From: Palaemon carinicauda | Lineage: Eukaryota; Arthropoda; Malacostraca; Decapoda; Palaemonidae | DNA: 64,000 nucleotides | Reading direction: 5' to 3' | NCBI RefSeq assembly: GCF_036898095.1 | Contig: NC_090743.1 | Coordinates: 24,852,424-24,916,423 of the forward strand | Shown here: one piece after another, positions 53,857-64,000 of the stretch | How positions within the stretch are numbered: position 1 is the stretch's first letter | Layout: the number at the start of each line of letters is the position of its first letter | Position numbers and translations under genes: made by a program | The notes under the pieces: model-generated | Database searches by the model: none | Told to the model about the DNA's origin: nothing | Seen by the model: the letters and a program-made list of their open reading frames with translations, nothing else

Positions 53857-53934
53857 ATTCACCGGCTAAGTTAAATATTTAAAAATGATATCTTAATTAT
53901 AAAATAAATTTTTGAATATACTTACCCGGTGAAT
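53857..53934. repeat. ICR of copy E
   Basis: ATTCACCGGCTAAG ... CTTACCCGGTGAAT. The asymmetric GGCTAAG/CTTACCC pair mirrors the asymmetry between E's left end (CTTAGCCGG) and right end (CCGGGTAAG). Confidence 0.93.
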
Positions 53935-54294
53935 ATATAAATTAAACGACCCTCCCTTCCTCCCCAATAGAGACGCAGTGGGATGAGAAGAAATTGAGTC
54001 TTTGTTTACATTGAGTATGGTATCTGGCCGACAGTTGGCGCTGATGGGCACACCCGCAACCTGTATAGCGATCGCTGGCGAGTTTTTACAGTTTTTTTTG
54101 TCTGTCGAGCAACAGAGTTGCAGCTATATATTCACCGGGTAAGTATATTCAAAAATTTATTTTATAATTAAAATATCATATTTTAGCATATGGTTTTTTA
54201 TTTAGGCGAAGTTAATTTTATCTACCATTTTCAATCATTTAACCATGATGTCATCTATATCTTTGTAATACATCTTTATTCTTATGTATTTCAG

Positions 54295-54450
54295 TTTCTG
54301 TGTTGAGCCACCTCCTGATATTGTGGTTGATAGTAATGGAAGGCCTCTATTACATGGAAACAAAGTTTACCTATACTTTCAAGCCTGACACATCATTTTC
54401 TGAAAAGCTAAAGATCAACGTTGATATTACTGTTGCCATGCCTTGTAAAT
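54295..54450 (+). CDS. ERGIC2: ERGIC2 second coding exon (transmembrane segment and start of luminal domain)
   Basis: 156 nt, phase 1 to phase 1, with acceptor TATTTCAG (54287-54294) and donor GTAAGT (54451). It encodes SVLSHLLILWLIVMEGLYYM, the first membrane helix, then KFTYTFKPDTSFSEKLKINV and DITVAMPCK, matching the start of the ERGIC2 luminal domain (NIDITVAM in the human protein). The split last codon begins with T, consistent with the conserved Tyr. Only one other frame-compatible exon (27739) is in the window; later exons are beyond 64000 or not recognisable. Confidence 0.86.
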
Positions 54451-55460
54451 GTAAGTTTGCTCATTTATCAATTATGTATTGTAGATTAATATGAATGATG
54501 AGGATTAAATGATGGATTGTGGTCTTAGTGTTAAAGAAAGAGTTCAGTACCTGAGTGTCTCTTAGCATTTCTTAAAGGAAGTTGTCTTTGGTCTTGCGCC
54601 AAATGTTGTTTTTTTATTGTACGTAAATGGGGATCCTTCATTATTATTGTTATGATGAAGTACTTTAATAAGACCACTGAGTCACATTTCTAGATTTATA
54701 TACATTCTTAGAAAGATGTGAAAAATATAGCAAGGTACAAATATGTAAAAAAAAAAAGAATTGTGTAAAGTAGTGAGCAGAAAGCAATGTAGCTGGAGTT
54801 GAAAGAATACTGCAGTCTTTAGTAACATCTGTGTACTTCAAAAACACATTGTATGTGGTCCCCCAATTCCAGTGGATGGAGTACCTTATTATTAATTTAG
54901 CTGTTATTACAAAAATATAAAGCTTCATCTTCAATAGGAGAATGATATCAGCCGAGTGATATCGGCTGTTTTAAGTAATAACAAGGTGTTGGTAGTTACT
55001 GGTGGATGATGGAGTAGCCTCGCCCCCTTGCTAGCACACTTAGTAGCCACTTTGATTTCAGTGGCAGGGCAGTACAGTTGTATTCTGCACTCGGAGCCCC
55101 TGGGCTTATAGCGTCCTGCTTTTCCAACTAGGCTTGTAGCTTAGCAAATAATAATAGAAATAATAATAGAGCAAATCTGACTTTTTAATAGTTTTTTCTT
55201 TAACTTTTCAGATTGTTAAATTATGGAGACTCCATGTGCAGGCATGCAGTTCTGGCATGCTAACCCTGGGCACAATTGCTACCAGTTTATAAACAGAAAG
55301 GAAGTGTACTGTATCCCAATTCCTTATGTCTTTTGTGCAGGGCGCATGCCTGCTCGTAGACATCCCCCTGTGATGAATGTAGGGCATGGTTACTGGTGCT
55401 GTGGTCTGAATACGGCAGGAGGAATAAGAAGTCCAAGAGGGATTCTTTGGTTTTAGGGTA
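54451..55460 (+). other. ERGIC2 intron sequence with a probable interspersed repeat
   Basis: 54451-54980 is AT-rich with nothing recognised. 54985-55165 (GATGGAGTAGCCTCGCCCCC ... GGCTTGTAGCTTAGCAAATA, ending in AATAATA) looks like a short interspersed repeat with an A/T-rich tail. 55223-55456 is a 77-codon open frame, Cys-rich, preceded by a splice-acceptor-like TTTTCAG. I do not recognise it and would not call it a gene. Confidence 0.4.
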
Positions 55461-56389
55461 TTACCGTAATCCAAAGAAGTCTTCAGACTTACTTCTCAGC
55501 TTCTGGTGCTTGAATCTTAGCTCCTTCTTTGGTTTCCTTCATGGCAGAATCTGCCGGCTTGAATTTGAGGAAGGTGACTGACTCGGCCTTGGGTCACCTC
55601 TCAGGTGAGATGGCAAGTATTGCCTTACCCCAGCAAAGGCAATATTTCCCACCCTAGTCCTTGCTCTTACTGTTGCCGATGAGGTCTCCATGGACCAGGC
55701 CCTGAAAACTGTATGACCTTTTTCTATTAGGTATTAAGGGCACATTGTCAGCAGGTAAGCTACTCCAAAGTCTACTGTTGTAGTGATTTCCACTTGTGCT
55801 GTTCCTTCTGTTAGTGGGGTTCTTGATAGTTTTGACCAGATCCGACCTGCCAGAGGGGCAATTGATCATCGATCTTTGCCTTCTGTGGTATGATTCCTGC
55901 TGATGTTCCCACCCTCCTCCTACTCCCAGCACTGCACTTTCTTAACCTCGTCATCTGCTCTTGAGCCCCCTTATGCTGCTCGTCTCTTGAAGGAAAAGAC
56001 GAGAAAGTGTCCTGTGTCAGTTCAGACTCATTTTGCCCTTCACATAACCATAATGCTCCTCCTTTGTCAGACACGACTTCAGGAACAACTTGACAGAGGA
56101 AGAGAAAAACCTTCCGATAAAAAGCTACGTCAGTTCCAATATGAACTGCTTTGTGCACACGATCACCAGTGGACAGTTCCTGTGTGCACTTTTATCTCCT
56201 TCATGTGTAACATCGCCTTAAACACCCAATTGCCTCTGCGGACGATCCCCTTAGGATATTCCCTCATGTACGCAACTGCCTCTTTCATGAGCAAAGTTAC
56301 TTCTACGTGTATAATCTTCCTCGTACACATATTCAACACTGAGTAAATGTAGAGACTAGAATGTCTCATGTTAGGTCACCCCTTCCAAT

Positions 56390-56880
56390 TCTCTATGTAT
56401 CAAGTCCCCACTCACCAAATCTCTGCATGCTAAGTCTATATGCACTGAGTCTCCATGCGCTAAGGCTATATGCACAAAGTCTTTACGAATGAAATCCTTG
56501 CATGCTAAACTTTCATGAGTAAGGTCCCCATACGCCATATACTCGCCAATCATTCCCCATAAACAAGGTCTCCACATGTAGAGTCCCCACAGGTAGTAAC
56601 CTCATGTGCTAGGTCTCTCCATGTTGTTCAATCACAAACCAGGACTCCACTTTCTTGGTATTTGTGCGTACCTTCTGTGTTTGCAGAATCACCATGGGTT
56701 AGGACATCATCGGTAGATATCCATGCTCTCTATCTCCACACGCTAGATCCCCATGCACTGGATCCCCACACACTAAATCCTCATGCACTAAGTTACCTCG
56801 TGCTGGATCCCCAGGCACCTATTAGGTCTCTATGTGTTGAATCTCCACTTACTGGAACCTTATGTGGTAGATCAGCACGC
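56390..56880 (+). repeat. Degenerate minisatellite in copy F gag region
   Basis: About 15-bp units related to CTAGATCCCCATGCACTGG, with TCTCCATGCACT and TCCCCACACACT variants. One frame gives repeated LDPHTLNPHAL. Occupies the gag middle position. Confidence 0.75.
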
Positions 56881-57619
56881 TCTAGATTACAGAGCACGTG
56901 CATCATCCTCTATGATTACCTCAATGACTGGAAGTTCAGTATATGCACGTACATCTTCAGAAATGATTTTAGATCATGCTTCCCTAATTCCATGTCACTT
57001 CAGATAGATTCGGTTAAAGCCTGTAGCTGATGTGATCATTCTCCTGGTGATACACCTTCTCATGCTAGGGTTTTGTGTGACTGTTCATTACACTATCGTT
57101 CCATGAGGGAACGATCATCAGTAAGGACCCCTCTCAGGCACTCTGTACCTGTAGATCGACCCTTGAGTTCTCCTCAACCAAACGCGAAATAAGAAGCTTA
57201 AGACCTCGAGTTCCCCTCAACCGAATGCGTAGTAAGAAGCTTAAGACAAAGGTCACCGTCTCATTCACTCTGAATCCTGGGGGGTTGGTGAAGTGGTAGG
57301 TATTCATAAATCCTGCTAGGACACACTCATCTCCACATGACATCAATCCAGTAAGGAAGAAGGATATACTTCTTGAGTGAAAGATAGGCCTAGTAGGAGG
57401 TCTTCATGCACATCATACCACTGCAGTGACCCCCCTCTCTCAATGATAGACAGCTCAATGACAAGGTTGTCAACATAGCATTCTGGCATTATCCCATTCA
57501 TTGGCTCTTGTTCTCCCCTTACTTTGAATCCAACGATGTTTACATCGTATTCCCTGACTCCAGACAAACACATTGCCCTTCAAGTAGAGTTGAGGAAAAT
57601 GCTAGTCAAAGAAGCACCA

Positions 57620-58700
57620 TAGATCATACATGATGGATCTCCAGACTTCTACAGTTTTTTATCCTAGTGGAGAAGTCAACTAGGGGTTGTAGACTGGTCA
57701 TTGACCTGTCTTGCTTGAATAAGTTTGTTGTAAACCATGCTCAAGATGGAGACGCTGTGCACCGGGCAAGCTGCCATCAGGAAGAATGACTTCATGTTCT
57801 CTCTGGATATGAAAGATGCCTATTTTCAGATCTCAATCCATCATTCCAGCAGAAAGTACCTGTGTTCATCCTTGATGGGGACGATATATTCAAAGTCCTG
57901 TGCTTTGAACTGTCTGCCTTTGCAAGGACACACTCATCTCGTGCCCATGCCAACAACGTATCTCTCTTGAGATACTTGTAGAACTGACTTATACTGTCCT
58001 CCACATAAAGAGAGCTTCAGCAGCGAGATAAGCTTCTCTCTTTTGGTCATGCTCTATTTTTGCTACAATCTGGGGATTGTGGTAAACCTAGAGAAGTCTG
58101 GTCTCATGTCCAAGCAGAGAATGGAGTACCTGGGAATTCTGATAGATATGACAGCAGAGTCTTCCTGTTGGATAATCCCATCAGCAGACACAGGAAAATA
58201 CCGCAACATTTTATTGCCCAACAACAACTTATGGCTCGAAAATGGCAAAAGCTACTTTGGACACCTCTGTCCCTGGAGAAACTTGTTCCACATGGGCGTT
58301 TCCATCAATGGTGTCTGAAGAGAGACTCCCACATCATCTCATTCCATAGGGTGATCTGATTGGGTACTAAGACATGAGAATTTCATCAATGGGATTCCAT
58401 TGGATTCGTCCTCCATAGACGCTGCTTTTTGCAGACACATCAAAGGAGGGCTTGGGTACACACTTGAGGAACCAGACCACGGTTGGTCACTGGTTTGAGG
58501 AGGAGAATCGCCAGCACATCAACCTGTTGGAGATGAAGGCGGCATTTCTGCAGTTGCAAGCATTCCAGCAGTGCTTGGTAGACCACTAGGTAGTACTGAT
58601 GAGTGAAAACACTACCGTAGTGGTGTATGTTCCAAGCAAGGAGGAACTGTTTCATTGCACCTTTATGAGTTGGTGAAGCAGGCACAATCTTGGGCAATAA
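57620..58700 (+). pseudogene. Copy F RT and RNase H remnants
   Basis: RT piece FMFSLDMKDAYFQISIHHSS (57787-57846); then CYNLGIVVNLEKSGLMSKQR and MEYLGILIDM (58055-58150). The region of the catalytic box is not recognisable (57950-58030). RNase H: ADTSKEGLGTHL near 58435, HINLLEMKAAFLQLQ (58518-58562), MSENTTVVVYV (58600-58632). Multiple stops. Confidence 0.78.
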
Positions 58701-59096
58701 AAAAGGGATTTTGACGAAGGAAAAATCTATTTCTGGGGAGAGACCTGTGGCGCCCGGTGAAAAGGGGTCCTTCTAATATACTTTTTCTGATAAAACCTTC
58801 CAATTATACCAGAGAAAGATAAAAGCATGGAATGCAGAGGTTACTACCCTCGCGCGAGCACCTTGTGGGTGTCGTGTATAAAGCAAAGGCGCGTGAAAGC
58901 CACTATATTCACAGGCTGTCTTCCATTTAGCTAATTCCTTCGTCAAAGGGATGGGCCGATACAGAGGCACCAGCTATGCTACCAGAGCCACGCCACCCAC
59001 GCCCCGACGCGAGTACCATCTGAACAACATTCTTCTGTATTGGACATGATGGCTTGGAAAGGAAAGGGTGGGATCGTGCAAAAGAATAGGGAAGGG

Positions 59097-59187
59097 TTTC
59101 ACCGGGCGCCACAGGTCTCTCCCCAGAAATAGATTTTTCCTTCGTCAAAATCCCTTTTCTGGGTCGATCTGTGGCGGCCGGTGAAAA
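59097..59187. repeat. ICR of copy G
   Basis: Contains CGTCAAAATCCCTTTTCTGG. It spans exactly the join of left end (ACCCAGAAAA) and right end (GGGATTTTGACG) in reverse complement. Confidence 0.9.
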
Positions 59188-59579
59188 TGTACCAGAGAAT
59201 GCCTTCCAAGCCCAATAATAACTAGTAATGAGGGGAGAGAAAAAACACCATGTAAGGAAAACCATATATTATATTAAGGTAAGTAAGAATAAATAATAAA
59301 CTAGCCACAGGACATAGTGAGCGTAAGGCTAAACAAACATGATAACAAGGAAGCCTCCGAGTATCAGAGCACAACAAGCAACAAAACTGACATGGCTAAG
59401 AATACCCCAACACTAAATTTACGGTAAACACATTAAAAGTTACAATCATCATAACCTAATATGTAATAAGCTAGGGCTAACGAACCACCAAGGAAGCGGT
59501 GTCGTGGTGCGAGTGGCGGGTAGGAGGGAGAAGAAAAGAGATGGATGAAAGGAAGAACAAGAGATCACTGGGGAGAGAT

Positions 59580-60440
59580 ACGGCTCCCAGCTGCAACCGT
59601 TGGGTATTTAAGGGCCTGTAAGTTCTTTAGATAGTGGCGTTTGAAGACCATAGGAGATTTCCAACCCGTGTACTTTTTAAGGTCATCAAAATCCATATTT
59701 TGGAAATAATTGATGGAGGTAGCTACTGACCGGATATCATGAGCATGGGGAAATTATCCTGGATTGGCTTGTTTAATGAAGTATAGGATCTGTTGCCTAA
59801 TACCCTGAATGGAAATGGTACCTCCTTGTTTTCTGATAAACAAGGGGCCAGACAATCGGGTAGCAGTTCTAGCTAAAAAGGCCCTGAGAGTAGTGACTGG
59901 ACATAGAGAAGTATCTTGGAGAAGAGGAATAATCTTCCAAGGGGACCACCTATTTTGGGGGTCTTCATCTTTAGCTAGGAAGAAAGAAGTACTTCACCTG
60001 AAGGGAGGAAATCGATGTTTTCCGAGTTTCGTGAGAGAGCTGCTAGTTCTGAGATTCTAGCACCCGAGGCCAAAGCTGTTAGAAATAAAGTCTTCCTAAG
60101 AAGAGTGATATAGGAGCAGGATTCGTTGTCCGTGTCTGAGGCAAGTTTGAGGACATCATTCAGAGACCAAGAGACCTTTTGTGGGCGAACCGAAGGTCGA
60201 AGCCTAGCACATGCTTTTGGAATAGATGAGAAATAAGAATCCGCCAGGTTAATGTTAAACCCAACCAGGAAGACCTTCTTCAAAGCTGACTTAATGGTGG
60301 TTATAGTGCTAGCTGCTAGGCCTTTGTCAAATATGGACCTAAAGAAGGAGATGGCTAAATTAGGAGTCATAACAGTATGGTCTGAATTCTTTAAGAAATC
60401 TGCTAGTTTTTTAACTGCCGAATCATATTGGCGAATCGTA
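59580..60440 (-). pseudogene. Tyrosine recombinase of copy G
   Basis: N-terminal part MTPNLAISFFRSIFDKGLAA and TITTIKSALKKVFLVGF, then LFLTALASGARISELAALSR (catalytic Arg), a frameshift near 59980, and the second half with LSGPLFIRKQGG, HDIRSVATSINYF (HxxR) and GWKSPMVFKRHYLKNL (Trp and likely Tyr). One in-frame stop precedes the HDIR box, near 59750. So two defects in an otherwise complete recombinase, distinct in sequence from family I. It is the only coding remnant in this element. Confidence 0.85.
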
Positions 60441-61839
60441 GAGTCCCTTTTGTCTCATTCTATAAAGAGGACATTATCCAGAGTGTTGTATCTAAACAAT
60501 ATATAACAATAGTTCCAAACTCATTGAGAATCCCTCATGGCGGAGTAGAACTCAAGGCGGAGTGGAAAAATGTTCAGAACTACTCCCAAGCCGTAACGGG
60601 GAGAGGACGGAACTCGGGACCTATTAAATAACGCTAACTATTTGAATAGTAACCATAAAATAAATAACTCGTAAGCTATCATACACCCGTAGAGGGAGAG
60701 GGGGGGGGAGGGTGAACTCGTTGAACGCACAAAACGGAAAACGGGAAATCCACTCACCCACCCGAGGTTAAGAAAGAAAACGAGAGAAAGGGTAACTCGT
60801 GACTGAGAACAGAAAAACGGGAACCCCAATCTCTCGCTCCCGTGGTTACAATATCAGAACCTAATAAGCACACAACACTATTAAAAACGTATAATAATAA
60901 AATTGTAACATCAAATACAAGACTACGAACGAAGAATAACGTCTGCTAAAACCTAAATTAAAGGGAAATAGTCGACTGACAAACGCCTTGGGGGGGCGGG
61001 TACTAAACTATAATAAAGCTAGAACGCTATTCTTGTTCGCAGATTGGACTTGCTAGCAAAAAGTACCATGGGAATTAATAACGACAATAATAATGATGGT
61101 TCAAAAAGGCAGAAGGCCAGGGACTTAACCAAGAACCTAAGTGACAGAGTACCAAATGGGCAAGACTAAGATGAACTCCCAGCAAGACAAGGGAAAAAAC
61201 AATGGCCGCCGACGACGCGGACGGGCCCAGACGGTAGTGATAAAACAGACTATACTGGGTAGATGACAAATGCCCGGTACTACAAAAAGCTGTCAAAACA
61301 AACTATGGTACTTAACATTGGAATGGGTGAAGATGGAGCTTCGGTCATGACGAAATAAATCCACAAGAGTGAAAATGCCGAGAGCACAAAAATATACACA
61401 CACGCTAGCAAGTCCAAAGTAGAAGGATGTTGTTCAGATGGCGCTCGCGTCGGGGCGTGGGTGGCGTGGCTCTGGTAGCATAGCTGGTGCCTCTGTATCG
61501 GCCCATCCCTTTGCCGAAGGAATTAGCTAAATGGAAGACAGCCTGTGAATAGTGGCTTTCACGCGCCTTTGCTTTATACACGACACCCACAAGGTGCTTG
61601 CGCGAGGGTAGTAACCTCTGCATTCCATGCTTTTATCTTTCTCTGGTATAATTGGAAGGTTTTATCAGAAAAGGTTTATTAGAAGGACTCCTTTTCACCG
61701 GCTGCCACAGGTCGACCCAGAAAAAATAAATTTATTCCAGGAAAATGGAATGTGATCATCAATAAGCTCAGTTGCCAGGGACAATTAGTATAAGCGAAAT
61801 ATTACTTTCTTTCATTCTAGTGTGGCGAGGAATCTTTTG

Positions 61840-62788
61840 TCTTTGTGTACTTCACATCAATCAATCTGCAGCCATCTATTAAACAAAGAAGGTACTTTTC
61901 TGTGGTTGATGCCGTAGAAGGGCTACTTCCCCGGTGGTAGCCTCTATGCAGCTGATTGCGAACTATCTCGTCATCCCTCACTGAGAGAAGCCCCTTTCAA
62001 TTTCAGCAGTAAGAGGCCATTGCTCACCCTTGAGCCAAGTCTTTAGACTAAAGGATTTAGAACTTTCCTCCTCATGGGAATTGTTAATGCCTATGAGAAG
62101 CTTTTAAGTAGGCTTTCCATACGTGAGAAAAGCCACCCATATGGAATGCCTTTTGAGTTCTCAGGTCACTCAAAAGGGCTCCGTACAAAACATTACGACA
62201 AGCAACAGACAAGGATCTCTCTCAAGACTGTCTTTCTCCATGTCTTAGCTGGTGAAGCAAGAAGGTGAATTCCATGGTATCAGACATTTTAGTCATTCTG
62301 AGGGATGGGGAAAAGTCTCTTTTACCTTTGTTCCAGAGTTTGTGTGAAAACTCAGAACCCTGCCTTTAGTGACCTAAGGTTTTATATTTTCTCCACCTCC
62401 TCCCTTAGGGATGCAACCAATGATATGGAGGATTTGCATCATTGTCATGTAAGGGGCTTAGACATTATTTGAAGCAAACTCTGTCCTTTGTGGCACATAT
62501 CCAAAACCTGTTAATTAGTTCTGGCAGGTGTAAGAATAAAATCTCCATGAATATGGTATTCCTGGAGTTTTTCATCTTATCATTTTTGGCAGCCATTTGG
62601 AGGGCATATGGCCAGTCTGCTGAAGACCTGTAAGTACCACCTCAAGAAAGTGCTCATGAACTGAGAGGAATCAGTTCAGAGCTAGCCTTCAGGAAGAACT
62701 TTGTCAGTGGTGCAAGCTTTGAAAGCATTAGTCTGGAAATGCTAGACAACCATCCACAGCCCACTATCTGAGGAAGTATTTCCCATAA
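61840..62788 (+). pseudogene. Copy F tyrosine recombinase remnant
   Basis: YR pieces in shifting frames: VVDAVEGLLPRW (61900-61935), ISLKTVFLHVLAGEARR (62217-62268; catalytic Arg segment altered), CHVRGLRHYLKQTLSF (62435-62482) and AHELRGISSELAFRKNFVSG (62653-62712; HxLR box). No Tyr segment survives before copy H begins. Confidence 0.7.
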
Positions 62789-64000
62789 GTCCTATAGCAC
62801 ATTTTCAAGAAATACCAGTTCAGGCCACTGTGCTTCGGTCTTTCCACAACACCCATCCTGGACTCACAGGATCGGCTTCCGTCTCCTCCGTTTCTAGGCG
62901 ACTGACTGACCTTGGAAGACTTGGTGGCAACCTTGTATTAGCACCGGAACTTCTGAAGATTTTTTGACAAGATTGGGTGATCATGGTAAACCTTTGGAAG
63001 TCTTCCCTACTTCCCTCTCAGAAGACTGGTATATCTGGGAATGATTCTAGACACCAATCTCCACAAAACATCCTCTTCAAAGACAGGCTTAGAAAAGTCA
63101 CAAGACCCTTTCTTAAGACGAGAAGAACTCCCAGCCTAGAGTGACTATTTTTCCTTGGACACCTATTATCTGTGGCCTGTCTAGCCTCCAACGGACGCCT
63201 CAGGATTCGTTCTCTCCAGTGGCGGCTTGAGTCCAATTGGAATCAGGCCTTCGATTCCCCGGACATTTTGATCCCCATGGGACCAGAAGTCTGGACGAAC
63301 CTTAAGGGATGGGTGTCAGTCGAGAATATACGGAGTGGTATAACCTTCTCATCCTTCCCCACCCCTCGGACTTGATGCTGTGCTTAGACACATCAAAAGA
63401 AGGGAGGAGGGACCATAGTGCTGCACCACACAACCTCAGACCTGTGGACAGAGTCCAAAAGTACCTTCACTTAAGTCTCTTTAGAGATGAAGGCCAACTT
63501 TCCGGTCCTTCAACAGCCTCATCAGTTCCTAACGGGCCACTCAGGGGCTCACATCAACAAGCAAGAAGGAACTTGCTTGCAGCCTCTTCCTATCTAACAG
63601 TATAGATACTAAGATGGGCCGAAGTTCGCTCGGTACCACTATCAGCCCGCTTCATTCCAGAATAGAGGAATGTGCTCGCCGACAATCTGTGCACAGCATC
63701 TGAGATAAGGTGTACTGAATGGTCTTTGAATCACCTTGTAGCTGACAAAGTCCCGACTTAGCGGGGTTCTCCAACTATGGATCTGTTCGCAACGCCCCTG
63801 AACCTCAGGCTTCCGCTGTTCCCCAGTCCTAGACCCCAAGACTCTCTAGCAAGAAGCATGCCAACAATGGTGGTACAACAACGATGTTTACGTCTCGTCC
63901 CTGTTTTTATCTGAAGAAAAGGGTACTCAGCAAGGCTAGAACATCGGCCAGCCTCTCAAGGGCTCTCATAGCTCTGCTCTGGCATTATGCAGAATGGTTT
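62789..64000 (+). pseudogene. DIRS copy H, 5'-truncated polymerase running off the window
   Basis: Starts in RT (KKYQFRPLCFGLSTTP, 62805-62855), with an FLGD catalytic box (62891-62902), LGMILDTNLHKTSSSK-like sequence near 63040, then RNase H (LDTSKEG near 63390) and MT-like sequence (NYGSVRNAPEPQAS-like, 63770-63830), ending in ALWHYAEWF at the window edge. Closest to family III. Stops and indels throughout. Confidence 0.78.

Larger units (their letters stand above)
47759..54179 (+). mobile_element. Family I DIRS copy E, RT-deleted but YR-intact (6.4 kb)
   Basis: Left ITR 47759-47940, ICR 53857-53934, right ITR 53984-54179, terminal variant TATATTCACCGG. The inside matches copy D: long leader (47941-49172), gag without its N-terminus, out-of-order gag pieces, deletion from gag straight to the end of RT, then RNase H/MT and YR. 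53452-53856 is 3' region. It lies about 115 bp upstream of the second ERGIC2 exon, in the same orientation as the gene. Confidence 0.93.
27862..54294 (+). other. 26.4 kb intron of ERGIC2, filled with mobile elements
   Basis: Phase 1 intron with GTAAGT at the donor and TTTCAG at the acceptor. Joining across it restores the reading frame: the codon split T|TT gives Phe, then SVLSHLL. Nearly all of it is transposon: families IV and V, Tigger, D, a family III fragment, an RTE, and E. 27862-28690 is AT-rich with one tandem duplication and no gene. Confidence 0.85.
58702..61724 (-). mobile_element. DIRS copy G, compact 3.0 kb element lacking gag and RT
   Basis: Minus-strand element inserted in the RNase H of copy F. 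The left ITR (61405-61722) and right ITR (58702-59045) are inverted matches of about 300 bp (shared TTATACCAGAGAAAGATAAA, CGGGGCGTGGGTGGCGTGGC). The ICR (59097-59187) is the reverse complement of the joined ends, GACCCAGAAAA plus GGGATTTTGACGAAGG. Between them only a YR and non-coding sequence (59190-59580 and 60450-61400, nothing recognised). Not of family I, II or III by end sequence. Confidence 0.88.
55460..62788 (+). mobile_element. DIRS copy F, old, split by copy G
   Basis: The remnant consists of 55460-58701 and 61725-62788. Weak gag-like sequence (55.5-56.4 kb), a repeat block, RT pieces (57620-58200), RNase H (58430-58700), then after G the end of RNase H (FIPGKWNVIINKLSCQ, 61730-61785) and a broken YR (61840-62788). 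The RNase H sequence continues directly across the G insertion. The 5' limit is uncertain; no ITR found. Cut at about 62788 by copy H. Confidence 0.75.

Noticed and set aside
54946..54972. Small palindrome GATATCAGCCGA/TCGGCTG
   Set aside because: Short, isolated and without flanking structure; likely chance.
55223..55456. Additional ERGIC2 exon
   Set aside because: It has an acceptor-like TTTTCAG before it, but its Cys-rich translation does not match the ERGIC2 luminal domain and no phase-matched donor is convincing.

Overview
The window looks like a non-coding, repeat-choked stretch of an animal genome, most likely an arthropod and probably a decapod crustacean. Evidence: spliceosomal exons of a conserved animal gene (ERGIC2, the Erv41 homologue), RTE-type LINEs, a pogo/Tigger-like DNA transposon, and above all many DIRS-type tyrosine-recombinase retrotransposons. 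DIRS1-like elements are known to be widespread in decapods, but the species cannot be fixed from sequence alone.

Layout. 1-6365: family I DIRS copy A (minus strand; its right end lies outside the window). 6366-8682: an arm that is an inverted, internally deleted relative of 21.7-27.5 kb. 8683-9182: a 500-N gap. 9183-13366 and 13364-20134: family I copies B and C, fused head to tail through one shared core. 20135-26595: a nest made of the ICR half plus right end of a family II DIRS, split by an RTE LINE, itself split by a degenerate family III DIRS. 26596-27738: flank. 27739-27861: ERGIC2 start-codon exon. 27862-54294: one 26.4 kb intron filled with family IV (28.7-32.3 kb), family V (32.3-37.6 kb), a Tigger-like transposon split by family I copy D (37.9-44.2 kb), a family III fragment split by an RTE 3' end (44.9-47.5 kb), and family I copy E (47.8-54.2 kb). 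54295-54450: second ERGIC2 coding exon. The rest is intron with a degraded DIRS F, split by a compact inverted-orientation DIRS G (58.7-61.7 kb), then a 5'-truncated DIRS H running off the window.

Family I organisation: left ITR, gag, RT/RNase H/methyltransferase-like ORF in a second frame, tyrosine recombinase (YR), ICR, right ITR. The ICR (internal complementary region) is the reverse complement of the joined right and left termini. Within each copy, the diagnostic variants at the ends are mirrored in that copy's own ICR. Gag and YR lie in the same frame, separated in copies A, B and C only by a UGA stop; the YR frame stays open through almost all of the overlapping RT ORF. Copies D and E share several rearrangements that remove the RT core. 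E nevertheless keeps an uninterrupted YR, RNase H/MT ORF, ICR and ITRs, which suggests a mobilisable non-autonomous lineage.

No DIRS copy in the window has all its ORFs intact. The nearest is C, whose only visible defect is one nonsense codon in RT. The only host gene I can support is ERGIC2.
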